Positions 22,585 to 33,103 of a DNA stretch of 64,000 nt are shown piece after piece. Both the position numbers and the translations under genes were made by a program. Below the pieces are notes generated by a model. The model was not told the DNA's origin. It worked only from the letters and a program-made list of their open reading frames with translations, and did not search any database. Each line of letters opens with the position of its first letter. Position 1 is the stretch's first letter. Source of the DNA: Euglena gracilis (taxonomy: Eukaryota; Euglenida; Euglenophyceae; Euglenales); contig CP154957.1 of assembly GCA_039621445.1 (NCBI GenBank), positions 22,094,761 to 22,158,760 of the forward strand, written 5' to 3'.

Positions 22585-23747
22585 GAGACATGGCGTAAAG
22601 TGGAGCCCCCACAGTACCCCACAGTACCCCACAGTACCCCACAGTACCCCACGTGTGTGATTGTGTGGGGGATGTTGGGGGGGTGGGTGGGGGGGTTTGG
22701 GGGGGTTGTGTGGGGGTTGTGTGTGGGGGTGTGTGGGGGGTGTGTGGGTGTGTGGGGGGGGGGGTGTGTACACACCCCCCCACACACCCCCCACACCCCC
22801 CCCCATACACCCCCCCACACACCCCCCCACACCCCCCCCACACTCCCCCCACACATCCCCCCACCCACCCCCCTCACCCCCCCCCACACACCCCCCCACA
22901 CTACCCTCCCACACTCATGTTGACTGTGCGCAACTCTTCGGTGTCATTTTTGACTTACTCGCCTTCGGCCTCGTCGCGCCGCGGCCTTCGGCCCGGCCCG
23001 GGGGGGGGGCCCGCCCCCCCCGGACCCCCCCCCCCAGAACCAAAATAACATTATCCCTTGTGTGCAAGGCACGGAAGAAATCCACTTTGTTGGATTAGTA
23101 CCGTGGGTGAGCAACAGCCGATTCTTTTTTGAAACCCAAGTTGAATGCGCCTGTTCGGGTGTCTTTTTTTTTGACTTACCGGCCTTCGGCCTCGTCGCGC
23201 CGCGGCCTTCGGCCGCGGCCCGGGGGGGGCCCGCCCCCCCCCCGGACCCCCCCCCCCAAATAACATTATCCCTTGTGTGTGCAAGGCAACGGAAAGAAAA
23301 TCCATTTTCCTCAGATTTGGCACCCACCCCACACCCCAACCACCCCCCCCCCACTGCCCCCCACACACCCCCCCCTCACCCCCCCCCACACACCCCCCCC
23401 ACCCCCCCCACCCCTCCCCCCAAACCCCCCCAAAAAACCCCCCACACAAACACCCCCCCACACCTCCCCCACCCCCCCACACCCCCCCCCACCCACCCCC
23501 CCACACACCCCCCCACACACACACCCACACAACCCCCCACACATCCCCACACCCCCCCCACACCCCCCCCCACACATCCCCCACACCCCACACCCCCCCA
23601 TCCACACACCCCCCCACACCCCCCCCACCCTCCCCCCCCACCACACCCCCACACCTCCCCCCACACACCCCCCCACACACCCCCCCACACATACCCCCCA
23701 CAGTACCCCACACTTAAGTGTGGGGGCTCCACTTTATGCCATATGTG
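22585..23747. mobile_element. hAT-type MITE rich in CCCCCACA repeats, copy 1
   Basis: Starts GAGACATGGCGTAAAGTGGA and ends TCCACTTTATGCCATATGTG, imperfect inverted termini. It is flanked by the perfect 8-bp direct repeat GGACGCCC (22577-22584 and 23748-23755). Just inside the left end ACAGTACCCC repeats four times. The body is CCCCCACA/GTGTGGGGG microsatellite, plus two tandem copies of a block ending in AACATTATCCCTTGTGTG. The long Pro/Thr/His and Gly/Trp ORFs through it are repeat artefacts. Confidence 0.9.
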
Positions 23748-23899
23748 GGACGCCCAGCCGTCCGTCCGGACTAAGCATTTTTTCGCCAGACGTCCGTCAA
23801 GCCGGACCAATGTCTGTCTTGCCAGCCGGCCGGACCAAAAAAAACGGCCATGGCAAAATTGTTATATATCCGCCCAGAGTCGCGTGCACTGAGACGCCT

Positions 23900-24610
23900 G
23901 CGCTTCCCGGCCGGCTAGGACGAAGGACGGAACCGGCGTCCGGAACGCCGGGTTTTGGACAGAACCCGCGTCCGCCACCCCTTGTTTAAAGCGGCGTTTT
24001 AGAGACGCCGGGTTCAGGACAGAACCGGCGTCCCCACCCTTCGGTCAAAGGACACTCCCAGGACCAATCTCCGACCACTTATCTTCAATGTCACGCCACT
24101 TTGCATTTCACCAAATTCCGGCGATCGCGAGGGTATTTCTGGCTGTGTCGATCGTCCTGGTACAAACTCACCCCTCAATCGAAAGCTCTTTTCATCAGAC
24201 GACTGGCGATCACCACCAAATTCAGCCACGCCGCCTGGAGCTCTTACTTTTTGTCACTGGGAAATCCTAATTTCACAACTCTGGTGCCCCCCGGAACCCC
24301 TCAGGTGGTTGATTCGAAGAGAAAAAACGTTTCTGTAAGGTTTATTCGGCATCTTAAACCAAAAATCACTGAAAATCACCACACATTTCGACTCAGATTC
24401 TGGCTGATCCGACGATCGCGAGCGTATCTCGGGCTGCGTGCAACGTTAGGGTACCAAGTTACCCCTCGATCGAAAGCTCTTTTCAACAGACGACCAGCGG
24501 TGCTCATCAGATCTTTCCACGCTGCACGGTACTCTATTTCCAAATCTGGGCCGATTTTCACCAAATTTGGATATCCACCCCAGTGGTCCCCAAATGGCAA
24601 AATTCATTAA
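23900..24610. repeat. GCCGGTTCTGTCC hairpins plus two GAAAGCTCTT units
   Basis: GCCGGGTTTTGGACAGAACC and GCCGGGTTCAGGACAGAACC (23950-24030) form imperfect hairpins. Two units (24100-24250, 24380-24600) carry CAATCGAAAGCTCTTTTCAT and its variant with GATCGCGAG-GTAT upstream, the reverse complement of 16660-17380. Confidence 0.65.
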
Positions 24611-24689
24611 ATTCATTGTCCTAGATGGTTGAAACAGTCATACCAGCACCTTAGGGCCACTTTTGGGCACTTTTCGTGACATTTTTAGG

Positions 24690-24835
24690 AATGAAAACCG
24701 GACGCCGGGTTTGGGACAAAACCGGCGTTCCTAACGCCGGGTTTTAGGACAGAACCGGCGTCCGTAAAACCCGTGGGGGGGGACGCCGGTTCTGTCCTGA
24801 ACCCGGCGTCTCAAACGCCGGTTTATTCCGCCAAC
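24690..24835. repeat. array of GACGCCGGTTCTGTCC units
   Basis: Five alternating forward and reverse copies of AACGCCGGGTTTTGGGACA / GACGCCGGTTCTGTCCTGAA, able to fold as nested hairpins. Confidence 0.7.
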
Positions 24836-25225
24836 CCCTTTTCGGGTGCAAGTCGACCTAACCCCATCCCTTTCATTAACAAAATACACCCCTTTTATCT
24901 GCCAACCCCTTTTATCTGCCAACCCCTTCTCGGGTGCAAGTCGACCTAACCCTATCCCTTTCATTAACAAAATACACCCCTTTTATCCGTTTTGGGGGGC
25001 AAATCCCTTTTGTTGCCCAACTGATCTGGGGGGCAAATCCCTTTTGTTGCCCAACTGATCTGGGGGGCAAATCCCTTTTGTTGCCCAACTGATCTGGGGG
25101 GCAAATCCCTTTTGTTGCCCAACTGTTCGAGGGCCCCAAAATAACAAAATCCCTTGTGTTACCCACCCGTTTTGGGGGGCAAATCCCTTGTGTAACGCAA
25201 CTGATTTGGGGGGCAAATCCCTTTT
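24833..25225. repeat. two adjacent tandem arrays (~83 nt x2 and ~34 nt x6)
   Basis: First, GGGTGCAAGTCGACCTAACC...AACAAAATACACCCCTTTTA occurs twice (24844 and 24927). Then TCTGGGGGGCAAATCCCTTT-TGTTGCCCAACTGA repeats about six times from 24990, the last copies diverged. Confidence 0.9.
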
Positions 25226-25239
25226 GCCCAGCTTAGGGT

Positions 25240-25960
25240 TGGGTTGCAGGGGGGAGGGAGGTCGTGGGGTGGGCCGACCCTAAGTCGACCCTGGGGTTGT
25301 AGGGGGGGGGGAGGTCGTGGGGTGGGCCGACCCTAAGTCCTGACCGGACCCAATCTCAACAGGTTCACTTCGCAAACAATGCCCAATATCCGATAAAATT
25401 TATTTGAAAAACCCAAAACTTTTCTGAGCGCCCCCCACCCTCCGGCATGCCCCCCCCCAATTGAGTTCCAAACCCACCTACAAATCAGGTGTGTAGTGAT
25501 TTGTTCGCCCCACAATTTGGGCTTTTTCCCTCCACTCATCTCTCTCCTCTCCTAAGCACATCACGACTTCGTATCCATGGGTCTTCGGTTGTCGCGTTTA
25601 GCATGTCGCTCCAAAGTGATGGCTGCAATCCAAGCCAAGGTTTTGGTGTTGATCCAGGTTGGAACTAGTGTGGCACCGAAGGACATACACAGACAAGCAA
25701 GGTTTTTCAATGAAAAGGGGGTCAGATCACGGGGGGTAGATCTGGCCTGGGGGGGGGGGTTGTGGGCCGACCCTAGGGTCGGCCCACGGTCGCCAAAGGT
25801 CGCCAAAGGTCGCCCAAGGAGCCGTCCGGGAGACCCCCCTAGTGGGCCGACCCTAGGGTCGCCGACCCCAAGGTCGACTTAGGGTCGTGGGCCGACCCCA
25901 GGGTCGGCCCACCCCACGACCTCCCCCCCCCCTACAACCCTAGGGTCGTACTTGGGGGAG
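25240..25960. repeat. GGGTCGGCCCAC / GTGGGCCGACCC cluster
   Basis: Direct and inverted copies of GTGGGCCGACCCTA and TCGTGGGGTGGGCCGACCC lie at 25258-25335 and 25765-25915, bounded by G runs. The sequence between (25340-25760) shows no gene I can support. Confidence 0.6.
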
Positions 25961-26058
25961 GGTCCAGGACTTGGCTGACCAGCAAAGTCAACCAAACTAG
26001 TGGGAAGGGGGGGGTATGAAAACGAAGTCAATCGGACAGCCTCACTATGGTTAATTGT

Positions 26059-26280
26059 CCCCCCACAAACGAACGATTAACTGGGGGGGTCACAAGCGAT
26101 TAACCGTTTTTCTTTCGATTAACCATCCAACCTTGATCCAGCCTTATCGTCAAACCTTCCTTTTGGATTTTGGATCCCCCTGCATGCAGGGACATTGCCA
26201 TGTTTGCTTGCGGCTATGGTTGATCGAAAACCGGTTAATCTGTGACCCCCCCAGTTAATCGTTCGTTTGTGGGGGGGGGG
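26059..26280. mobile_element. MITE with 36-bp inverted ends (CCCCACAAACGAACGATTAA)
   Basis: Left CCCCACAAACGAACGATTAA followed by a C/G run and TCACA (to 26094), right TGTGA, C run, then TTAATCGTTCGTTTGTGGGG (26241-26276): near-perfect inverted repeats. The interior and right flank contain several CGATTAACC/GGTTAATCG palindromic units, also found at 28100-28165. Confidence 0.75.
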
Positions 26281-26575
26281 AAACTAACCATGGTTAATCG
26301 AAAACCGGTTAAGCGCTTGTGACCCCCTCCGGTTAATCGCTTCTTTTTCGTTGTTGGAAGAAGAAATGTCCCGGGTTTGGGAACATTTCTTCAAGGACAA
26401 TGCGGATGAAATTTTTTTAAAAAGCGTTGAATGTGAACTCTGTTTTTGATACCAAATTTTCTGGACGCCAAATTTTGGGGGTTTTTGGCCAATTGTGGAG
26501 TGAGGAAGCAAGCCAGAAAGGCAAGTGACTTTTGTTTTTTGGGGGGGGGATTGATAAGGTGGCTGTTAATCGAAA

Positions 26576-28100
26576 TTACACCTAACGCCCGATTCTTTCG
26601 CACTCCACACCATAGCTGGCACTTCGTTTAAAACGAAGTCAAAAAAAAACACGTTTTTTTAAAAAAAAACATGTTTTTTAAAAAAAAACAAAAAAAAACG
26701 CCATTGAGGGTCCAGGGCAAAATTTTTTTTGCTTTTAATTTTAGCTTTTTTTGCCCATCCCAAACACAAAAAGCATAGTTAAATTCTGCCTTTTGTTCCC
26801 GCGCTCTGTCAAAAAAGGACCTAGTTTGGAATGGTTTCCAGCCAAAATGGCAGAAAAATGCCCTATTTTGACCATTCTTGTTGAAGACAACCAAAAGTAT
26901 TGGTTTTCAAGTCATTTGAGTTCACCCTTGCGATCAAAGGCAAAATTTGGACCATCATTTTCCCCTTTGTTTTTTTTGCCGTTTTTTTTGCCTGTTTTTT
27001 TTTAATAAAAAACAAAAAAAAAACGTTTTTTTTAAAAAAAAACGCCAGCTATGCTCCACACCATATTTATTTGCACTTTTGGTCAATATTTTTGCACCTT
27101 AACTCAAAAATGTTTGCACATGTTAAAAATTTGTTCGCACGTTATCTCAAAAATGTTTGCCACTTTATCTCAAAAATATTTGCCTACGTTCCGAAAATTT
27201 TTGCACACGGATCGGGTGTTTTGCACTTTTGCCCTTAAGTCCGCGTCTTAGGTGCAGGGACTCAGGACACGCTTTGCATCTAAGACGCCGGACTTCAGGC
27301 ATGAGGTCTGTGTCTTGAGACGGAGACCATCCAAAGTGCTGCGTCTTGAATAATGATTTTGTTGGAACCCCCCAAAATCGACCAAAATGGGTCAGAAAGC
27401 AGAAATGAATGGTTTGAAGCGGAAATGTCATTGCTGCATAAAGCCAATTGACCTCAGAAGAAACCATTTCATTCCAACTTTTGGCAAATGGGTTCGTTTC
27501 AAGCCGTTTTGAGCTGTTTTCCAAATACCCACTGCAAATGGGCCATAAAACTCCAACGCCAACATGCGGTATTGAGAAAAATCAAAGACAGGAGTTCTTG
27601 GATCTTTCCAAATACCAATTGCTGGTTTTGGAGTTGTGAAAAATCTCGACCATTGCAAATGCACTGCTCAAAGAAGCGCATTGAGTGTTTGTTACGCTCA
27701 ATGTTAGAAAGGAGAGACATAGCGACGTGATGCATTGTGATGATTTTTTGGCAAAGAAAAACACCGCGTATGTGGGCAGCTTGCATCAAACCCCCAAAAT
27801 TTTCAAATATTTTTGGTGAGTTTGGGTTGTTTATGTTTTTTGGTATGTTTTCTACGTCTTAAGACATTCAAAGGCGTGGATCTTTTTCCGTTGTCTAGTG
27901 CAACACTTTTTTTCATTGTGCAAAAATAAAATGACGGAGGGCAAACCTTTTTTTAGCAAGTGCAAATATTTTTGGCAGCGGAGTGCAAAAATTTTTGACA
28001 ACTCTGGGCAAATTTTTTTGTGGGCGGTGGGCGAGAATTTTGAGGGTTTGGGCAAATATTTTTGTTGGCCATGGGCAAACATTTCGGACGCTAGGTGTAA
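26576..28100. mobile_element. composite MITE with TTACACCTAAC termini and two internal insertions
   Basis: The outer ends TTACACCTAAC and CGCTAGGTGTAA match 16138-16517, and both flanks are collinear with that copy. The 26611-27053 MITE interrupts the left part. A further insert of about 600 bp (roughly 27235-27860, starting near CTTAAGTCCGCGTCTTAGG and ending near CGTCTTAAGACATTC) interrupts the middle. The latter is open on the minus strand with HSMRFFEQCICNGRDF-like text, possibly a decayed coding segment that I do not recognise. Confidence 0.75.
26611..27053. mobile_element. hAT-type MITE, 8-bp target duplication (copy 2, nested)
   Basis: The termini CATAGCTGGC and GCCAGCTATG equal those at 21124-21536. 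The flanking direct repeats are CTCCACAC (26603-26610 and 27054-27061). The uninterrupted target is seen as CTTCACAC (complement strand) in the related MITE at 16138-16517. Confidence 0.9.
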
Positions 28101-28195
28101 TCGAGGATAGGCACGGTTAATCGAAAATTGGTTATCGACACCCGATCCCCAATTAACCATGGTTAATCGCTTGGCCTAAAAAATGACGGTTACCA

Positions 28196-28402
28196 CCCCC
28201 CCCCCTTTATTTGAGCACACCCACGGGCCAACGGACCCCCCAAATGCTCAAATAAGGGGGGGGGGTCAAATAAGGGGGGGGGTCAAAATTTCCTTTAGAA
28301 AGCGGGCAAAAAAAATTTTCGGCGCCTTCGGCGCATGAAAATTTTTTTTTCCCCGGACCCAAATGCTCAATTAAGGGGGGGGGGTCAAATAAAGGGGGGG
28401 GT
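28196..28402. mobile_element. poly-C/G-ended MITE with CTTTATTTGAG terminus
   Basis: Starts with a C run and CTTTATTTGAGCACACCCAC; ends TCAAATAAAGG plus a G run. A GGCGCCTTCGGCGC hairpin sits in the middle. It is the reverse complement of 62020-62213 over its whole length. Confidence 0.75.
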
Positions 28403-28409
28403 AATTGCC

Positions 28410-29635
28410 CAACCCTGGCTGGATAGAGGCAGAGGGATGAAGGTCCAGGTGTGGTGGAGGTGCAAGTTTCCTAGCCTCCTCCATGTCACGGAGGTCAGGC
28501 ACTGGGGGGGGGGGCTTTGGACCCCCCCCCCCGGTGAACGTTCACCATGGGTGGGCATTTTTTGTTTTTTTTAAAAAAAAGCAACGTGTTTTTTTGTAAA
28601 AAAACACACACTAAAAAATATCAAAAAAGGGGAATTTTCATCGAGAAAACTCGTTATGAAACACCCAAACCATTCTTTGAATCCTACTAAGTTCAAAAAA
28701 GTGCCGACAAATGCACAAAATGACCCCCATCAAAACGGTGCGGGGGGGGGTTTGGACCCCCGGTGAACTTCACCGGTGAACGTACACCGGGGGGGGTACT
28801 TCTCACTAATGTACCGCCCAACCTCCCTCGAGCCCCCTCCCCCTCTAATTGGCTAAGGGTGGTCTGAAGGAGCCCGGGTAGAAGGCAAATTGGGGGGAAG
28901 GTGGCCTCCAATGTTCGGGTTGCTCCTCCAACGGGGGTCGGCCCCCCCCCCCCCCTCACCGACCCCGCCATTTTACCCCCCCCTTTTTCAGACCCCCTCG
29001 CCACGCCATGTCAGGCCCACCAGAAAATTTTTTTTTGGCAGACCCCAGCGCACCCCAGCCCCCTCCGGGACCCCCTCGCCACGCCAACCCCCCCCCCCCT
29101 AGCTGGACCCCTCGCCGACCCCCCCTGATCAAATAAACTAGGTTTTGTGTAGTGCTCGGCAGCAATCAACGTCGTCCGGCTCCGCTTTCAGCTCCCGCGG
29201 ATTGTTGGAGATGATTGCAGCAATCCGAAACGAGTTGGGCGCATCGGAGAGTTCCACCGAAACCGCCACAGTTGGCGACGTTGGGGGGTCGGCACGCCGT
29301 CGCGGGACCCCAAAACGGCCGGGGGGGGGGGTGGTAGACAGTTTGGGAGGTCAATTTCTGCATTTGAGAGGTTACAACACAGATTGGAGGTTCGGCAACC
29401 CCCCCCCCCCTGGTGGTCAGACCCCCTCGGCACAACAAAATGGGGACCCCCCCCCCCTGGTCAGCCAACCCCCTCGGCATAGCATACCGGACCATACCAA
29501 TGAATTTTCTTTTGGGAAATTCTGGCTGTCTGCCACGGTGGACCCCCCCCCCTGGGGACTGACCCCCTCGGCACAGCAAAATGGTGACCCCCCCCCCCTG
29601 GTGGCCGAGGGTCCTCGTCAAACGTGCCGAACCTC
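28410..29635. other. no supported gene; poly-G/C repeats
   Basis: Includes GGTGAACGTTCACC palindromes near 28530 and 28765 and four copies of a CCCCTCGCCACGCCA / CCCCTCGGCACAGCAAAATG block. Bases 29165-29300 stay open and read serine-rich on plus, but without recognisable motifs. Confidence 0.4.
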
Positions 29636-29638
29636 CAT

Positions 29639-29807
29639 TACCACCCCCCCCATATTGTCCCCCCCCCCATATTGTCCCTCGGCCCGGCCGACGGGGGGTT
29701 TTTTTGGCTCGGCCAATGAAATTTCCTTTGGTACCCCCATATTGTCCCCCCCCCATATTGTCCATTTGGGGAAGGTGGTTGGGACAATATGGGGGGGGGG
29801 GGTGGTA
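29639..29807. mobile_element. MITE with TACCACCCCCC ends and ATATTGTCC units
   Basis: Termini TACCACCCCCC and GGGGGGTGGTA are inverted. The interior has GGCCCGGCCGACGGGG and CCAATGAAATTTCCTTTGGT. It is the reverse complement of 59790-59970 apart from ATATTG versus AATAAA. Confidence 0.75.
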
Positions 29808-30107
29808 GTCCATGACTGTGTATGGAGGTGCTGCCCGTGGAGACCAGATCTTCCCCTCGTAGTGTTCTCCCTAAAGTGGCTATAAAATTTTGGAAAGCTT
29901 GGTGTTCCCCTCAAAGTGGCCACTTTTGTTTCGGTGCCCTGTACTGGCCGGTAAGCATTGGTGTAGAAACTGGGGGGGCAGGGGTGGCGACCGCCCCCCC
30001 CGAGATTTTTTCGCCCCCCCCCGAGGATTTTTTTGACCCAAAATTTTTTCGCCCCCCCCGAGAAAAATTACCATCCAAATTTTTTTGCTATTCTCCTTTG
30101 CAGATCA

Positions 30108-31590
30108 ATGAAAAAGTTCTTGACCCCAAAGATGGCATTACCACATTTGGATACTGCGGTTGATGGTGCGGAACTGAAGGATGACGAGTCAACTGTGGAT
30201 GAGGGGGGTGGCAACCCTCAAGTTGCACTTGGCCGTAAATTCTTGTCTTCGTGGAAGGATCAATACCCTTGGTTGAGATATGACCCTGGGAAGGATTGTG
30301 TTTATTGTCAAGTTTGCGAGGAAGCGGTTAGAATAAAGATTCCACTTCCCACGACTGGCATTGGCCAAACCTCAACCCCCCCTTAATTGGCCCAATTGGC
30401 AAAAGGTTCCCCCTTCCCAAAAACCACAAAAATTGTAATAGTCGACAATTTTACCTTTTTATGCATGAAAAACTCTGTAACCTTGGACCTTGGGTTATGA
30501 CCTTGGGTTTTGGGATCTGAGTGCTTTCCCGTGGCGGGGGGCGGGGGTGAATGATTCCCAGGCCCCTACCAATTCGATGGGGGCATGAGTGTGGATTTGG
30601 AAGCCCATCACAATGCACCAGTGCCATTCCCATCGTCGAAGGCCATGGGGTCGAAAGGTGCCTTTGTCGACAACGGCTTTAAGACCTGGAAGAAGGCCAT
30701 TGAAAGGTTTCGAGATCATGAATCTTGCGAGTTTCACCCACACCTTTTCTTGTCTTTTATGACCTCATTGGCTGTGCCTTTTTTGATGTTGGTGGGGACA
30801 CCGGAAATTTTAGATGTGGTATTTTTGCTGACTCTCAAGGGTGGTCTTTTTGGAGGCGACATGCGCCAAAGAAAGGGTTTGGGGGAACCGAGTGGCTACT
30901 TTGGGGCTTGCAAATCGAGGAGGTCACCAAGTCATTGCGGTGATGAGTAAGGGAAAGGTTTCGGCAATGAAGGAAGCACGTGTTGCATTGAAAGCAATTT
31001 TCTCAAGTTTGCGCTTCTTGGCTGCCCAGGGAATTCCACCCAACGTTCCTCAATCCCACTTGTGTTCTGCTGAGGGACGTTGCGTCTAGCACGACATCAT
31101 GACCCAAAAGAGTCCAATTTTGAACAGCTTTTGCATTTGCGGCAAGACGACATACCGGCTTTGGCATCGTGGTTGACAGGAGACCGTAGAAAATGGATTT
31201 CACCTGACATACAAAATGAAGTGATTCACATGTTTGTGTTTACACCGGCGGTAAGCATTTCGTTTTGGGTTCCGTACCCATGTTCAGCCTGCTCAAAAAG
31301 TCAGTTGGTGAGCAAGGGTCGTAAGAAAATACTATAACCTTCTGATAGTTCCCCCCCCCCCACGGAGTCGAAAACTAGGGGGGGGGGAAACTTTCGACCG
31401 GTTTGGCCTCCCGTCATCTAACCAACCCGCTGGGGAGGGAGAGGGGGACGAGCTTGATGTAGATGATGGCCTGGACACTGAGCGTCATGACGACGCTCCG
31501 GCCGTTGATGCCATAGCCGAGCGTTTGGATGCTGAGCTTGCAGCCCAGCTCCATGCCCAACTCAACAATTTGCGCCCTCGTCGCAAGTGA
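30108..31590 (+). pseudogene. hAT-superfamily transposase relic (ZNF862/DUF4371-like), exons or fragments
   Basis: A cut-and-paste transposase in pieces. Piece 1 begins at ATG 30108 (MKKFLTPKMALPHLD) after a TTTGCAG acceptor-like site and holds the TTF/BED-type zinc finger RKFLSSWKDQYPWLRYDPGK followed by C-x-x-C-x-x-C (CVYCQVC). Piece 2 (about 30645-30735) reads GFKTWKKAIERFRDHESCEF plus H-x-H. Piece 3 (about 30920-31040) reads ARVALKAIFSSLRFLAAQGI. Piece 4 (about 31095-31250) reads ESNFEQLLHLRQDD and SPDIQNEVIHM, ending at a GTAAGC donor. An orphan C-terminus at about 31444-31590 reads DELDVDDGLDTERHDDAPAV and ends NNLRPRRK-stop. The motif order matches the family; the DDE catalytic core is missing between the last pieces, so the copy is internally deleted. 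Frame changes could be introns or decay. Confidence 0.65.
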
Positions 31591-31769
31591 CCCTGCTAAA
31601 AATGGTCTCCCCTTGGCTTCATGTTCCCCTCCTTGCAGTGATCCACGCTTTCCTGGGACTCGATTTTTTTGGGGGGAGGGAAAACTTTCAGACGGGTCGC
31701 CATTTTCTGTTTTTGGCCAAAAAAGTGGGGGGGGAAACTTTCGACCGGGGAAAACTATCAGACGGTCAT
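31337..31769. mobile_element. MITE-like segment with TCTGATAGTT termini overlapping the hAT relic
   Basis: Left CCTTCTGATAGTT followed by a C run, right G run-AAAACTATCAGACGG, inverted. GGGGGAAACTTTCGACCGG occurs just inside both ends in the same orientation. The orphan hAT C-terminus lies inside, so this may be the hAT element's own 3' part. Confidence 0.45.
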
Positions 31770-31868
31770 AGTAGCAACAAATGTGTATGGAGCAGCAAAG
31801 ATGAGCACCTTGGGGGGGGGGGTGCCGACTTTGCCAACACATGGTGGGGGGATGCCGACATATTATAC

Positions 31869-31976
31869 AAAAAACGTGGGTATAACCCGATTCCAGGGCG
31901 TAAGACGGGTCAAGGGCGCCTACGGCGCCCTTGACCCGTCTTACGCCCTGGAACCGGGTTATAACCCACGTTTTTT
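31869..31976. repeat. 52-bp-arm hairpin at the 5' end of element B
   Basis: Near-perfect palindrome. The left arm ends GACGGGTCAAGGGCGCC, the 3-nt loop is TAC, and the right arm starts GGCGCCCTTGACCCGTC and ends ACCCACGTTTTTT. One mismatch and one indel. It abuts the terminal repeat CTGTAACCGTG. The corresponding hairpin of element A is at 40938-41045 with the same core. Confidence 0.95.
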
Positions 31977-31978
31977 CT

Positions 31979-33103
31979 GTAACCGTGTTCAAAGAGGCCC
32001 GGCGCCTGCCCTGTAATTCGGGGATGTGCTTCACGCCATGGTTTTGGGCACTTTCGGGGCATTTTTTTTGCCCAAAATTTTCAAAAAATGCTGAACCCGA
32101 TTTCATGCCCTGATAATCGTGTTCAGGGTGAACACAAATTACAGGGCATGAAATCGGGTTCAGGAATTATCGCCCTGTAATTCGTCTTCACTCGGAAAAC
32201 GAGATATGGCGTCCGGTCCCCCCCCCCCAATGGCCCCCACAATGCTTGGCCGATGTTCAGCTTAGAGCTTAACGGTTGCCGGAGTTTACTGCACATTTTC
32301 GCTACATTGTCCCTCAGTCTTTTTGTAATGGCAAAGAAAGCCGCAAACACAATGGACTGAATGTTGCCACAACCCCCAAAAGTTGCTGGATTTTTGGCCA
32401 CAATCAAGCAGGGTTGGGATGAAAAAAAGAACCCTGCTGTTGACCCCCTGCACGGTAGCCTTCTGGCGGAGGCTACCAAAAAGAAAGCATCCGGGACGGA
32501 AGGGACAGAGCAAGCCGCACTCACGCACCTCCTTGAATTTGAGGAAGTGTGTGGTGGCGGTCTACGACGAACTGGACGCTTTCCTTTGTGCTTGTGCAGC
32601 TTGGGTGATTGATCCTCCACTATTGTTCGATGGGCAAGCGGTCGTCAAACAATGTGAGGACCAACGCCGGGCACAGTGGCCAAAAATTCAGATTCCGACA
32701 ACTGAAAGCATCCACGTTCAGGGGATACCTGAACGCCGTTGCCCGAATTCACGCCCCATCAAAGCCAAAACCCCGTTCATACCATCCTTTGAAACACAAC
32801 TCCCACAGCCGCAAAATTAATGGCGGCTGCTCTCGCCCCGCGAGGCAACCAAAAAAGCCATTGGTGGGGCCGCGCCCCCACCGGAGGATATTCTGCAACC
32901 TGAAAGCACTTTCGCACTTTCGGGGCGTTTTTTTTTTACCCAACATTTTCAAAAAATGCTGAACCCGATTTCATGCCCTGTAATTCGTGTTCAACCTGAA
33001 CACGATTATCAGGGCATGAAATCGGGTTAAGAAATTATTGCCCCGTAATTCGTGTTCACAACCCCGAATTACGGGCAGGCGCCGGGCCTCTGAACACGGT
33101 TAC
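31979..33103 (+). mobile_element. hairpin-capped element B (MAK family)
   Basis: Left GTAACCGTGTTCAAAGAGGC then CCGGCGCCTGCCCTG; right CAGGCGCCGGGCCTCTGAAC then ACGGTTAC: inverted termini of about 40 bp. Inside each end lies a second palindrome of about 70 bp built from GCCCTGTAATTCGTGTTCA-type units (32092-32163 and 32957-33029). The MAK gene lies on the plus strand between them. No target duplication is obvious. GCCGACTTTG-type text on both sides suggests B sits inside another repeat. Confidence 0.8.
32328..32820 (+). pseudogene. MAK-family recombinase-like gene, copy 2
   Basis: Start ATG 32328: MAKKAANTMD, then an in-frame TGA (32358-32360), then MLPQPPKVAGFLATIKQGWD and PLHGSLLAEATKKK. 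The element A copy reads MAKKAANTMDRMLPQPP without the stop, so a CGA codon has become TGA here. After AALTHLLEFEEV the frame shifts to VYDELDAFLCACAAWVID and LFDGQAVVKQCEDQRRAQ, then shifts again to KASTFRGYLNAVARIHAPSK. This last piece resembles the SAM-like core-binding domain of tyrosine recombinases, where S-T-x-x-x-Y-L-x-A-V is common. The catalytic R-H-R-Y part is absent. Function is inferred, and the gene is dead. Confidence 0.6.

Noticed and set aside
22303-23989. Overlapping ORFs of 100-276 codons on both strands (Pro/Thr/His-rich and Gly/Trp/Cys-rich)
   Set aside because: They are translations of CCCCCACA microsatellite inside a MITE with defined ends; every frame is open.
24990-25225. 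CRISPR array
   Set aside because: Units of 34 nt are directly adjacent with no unique spacers; it is a plain tandem repeat.
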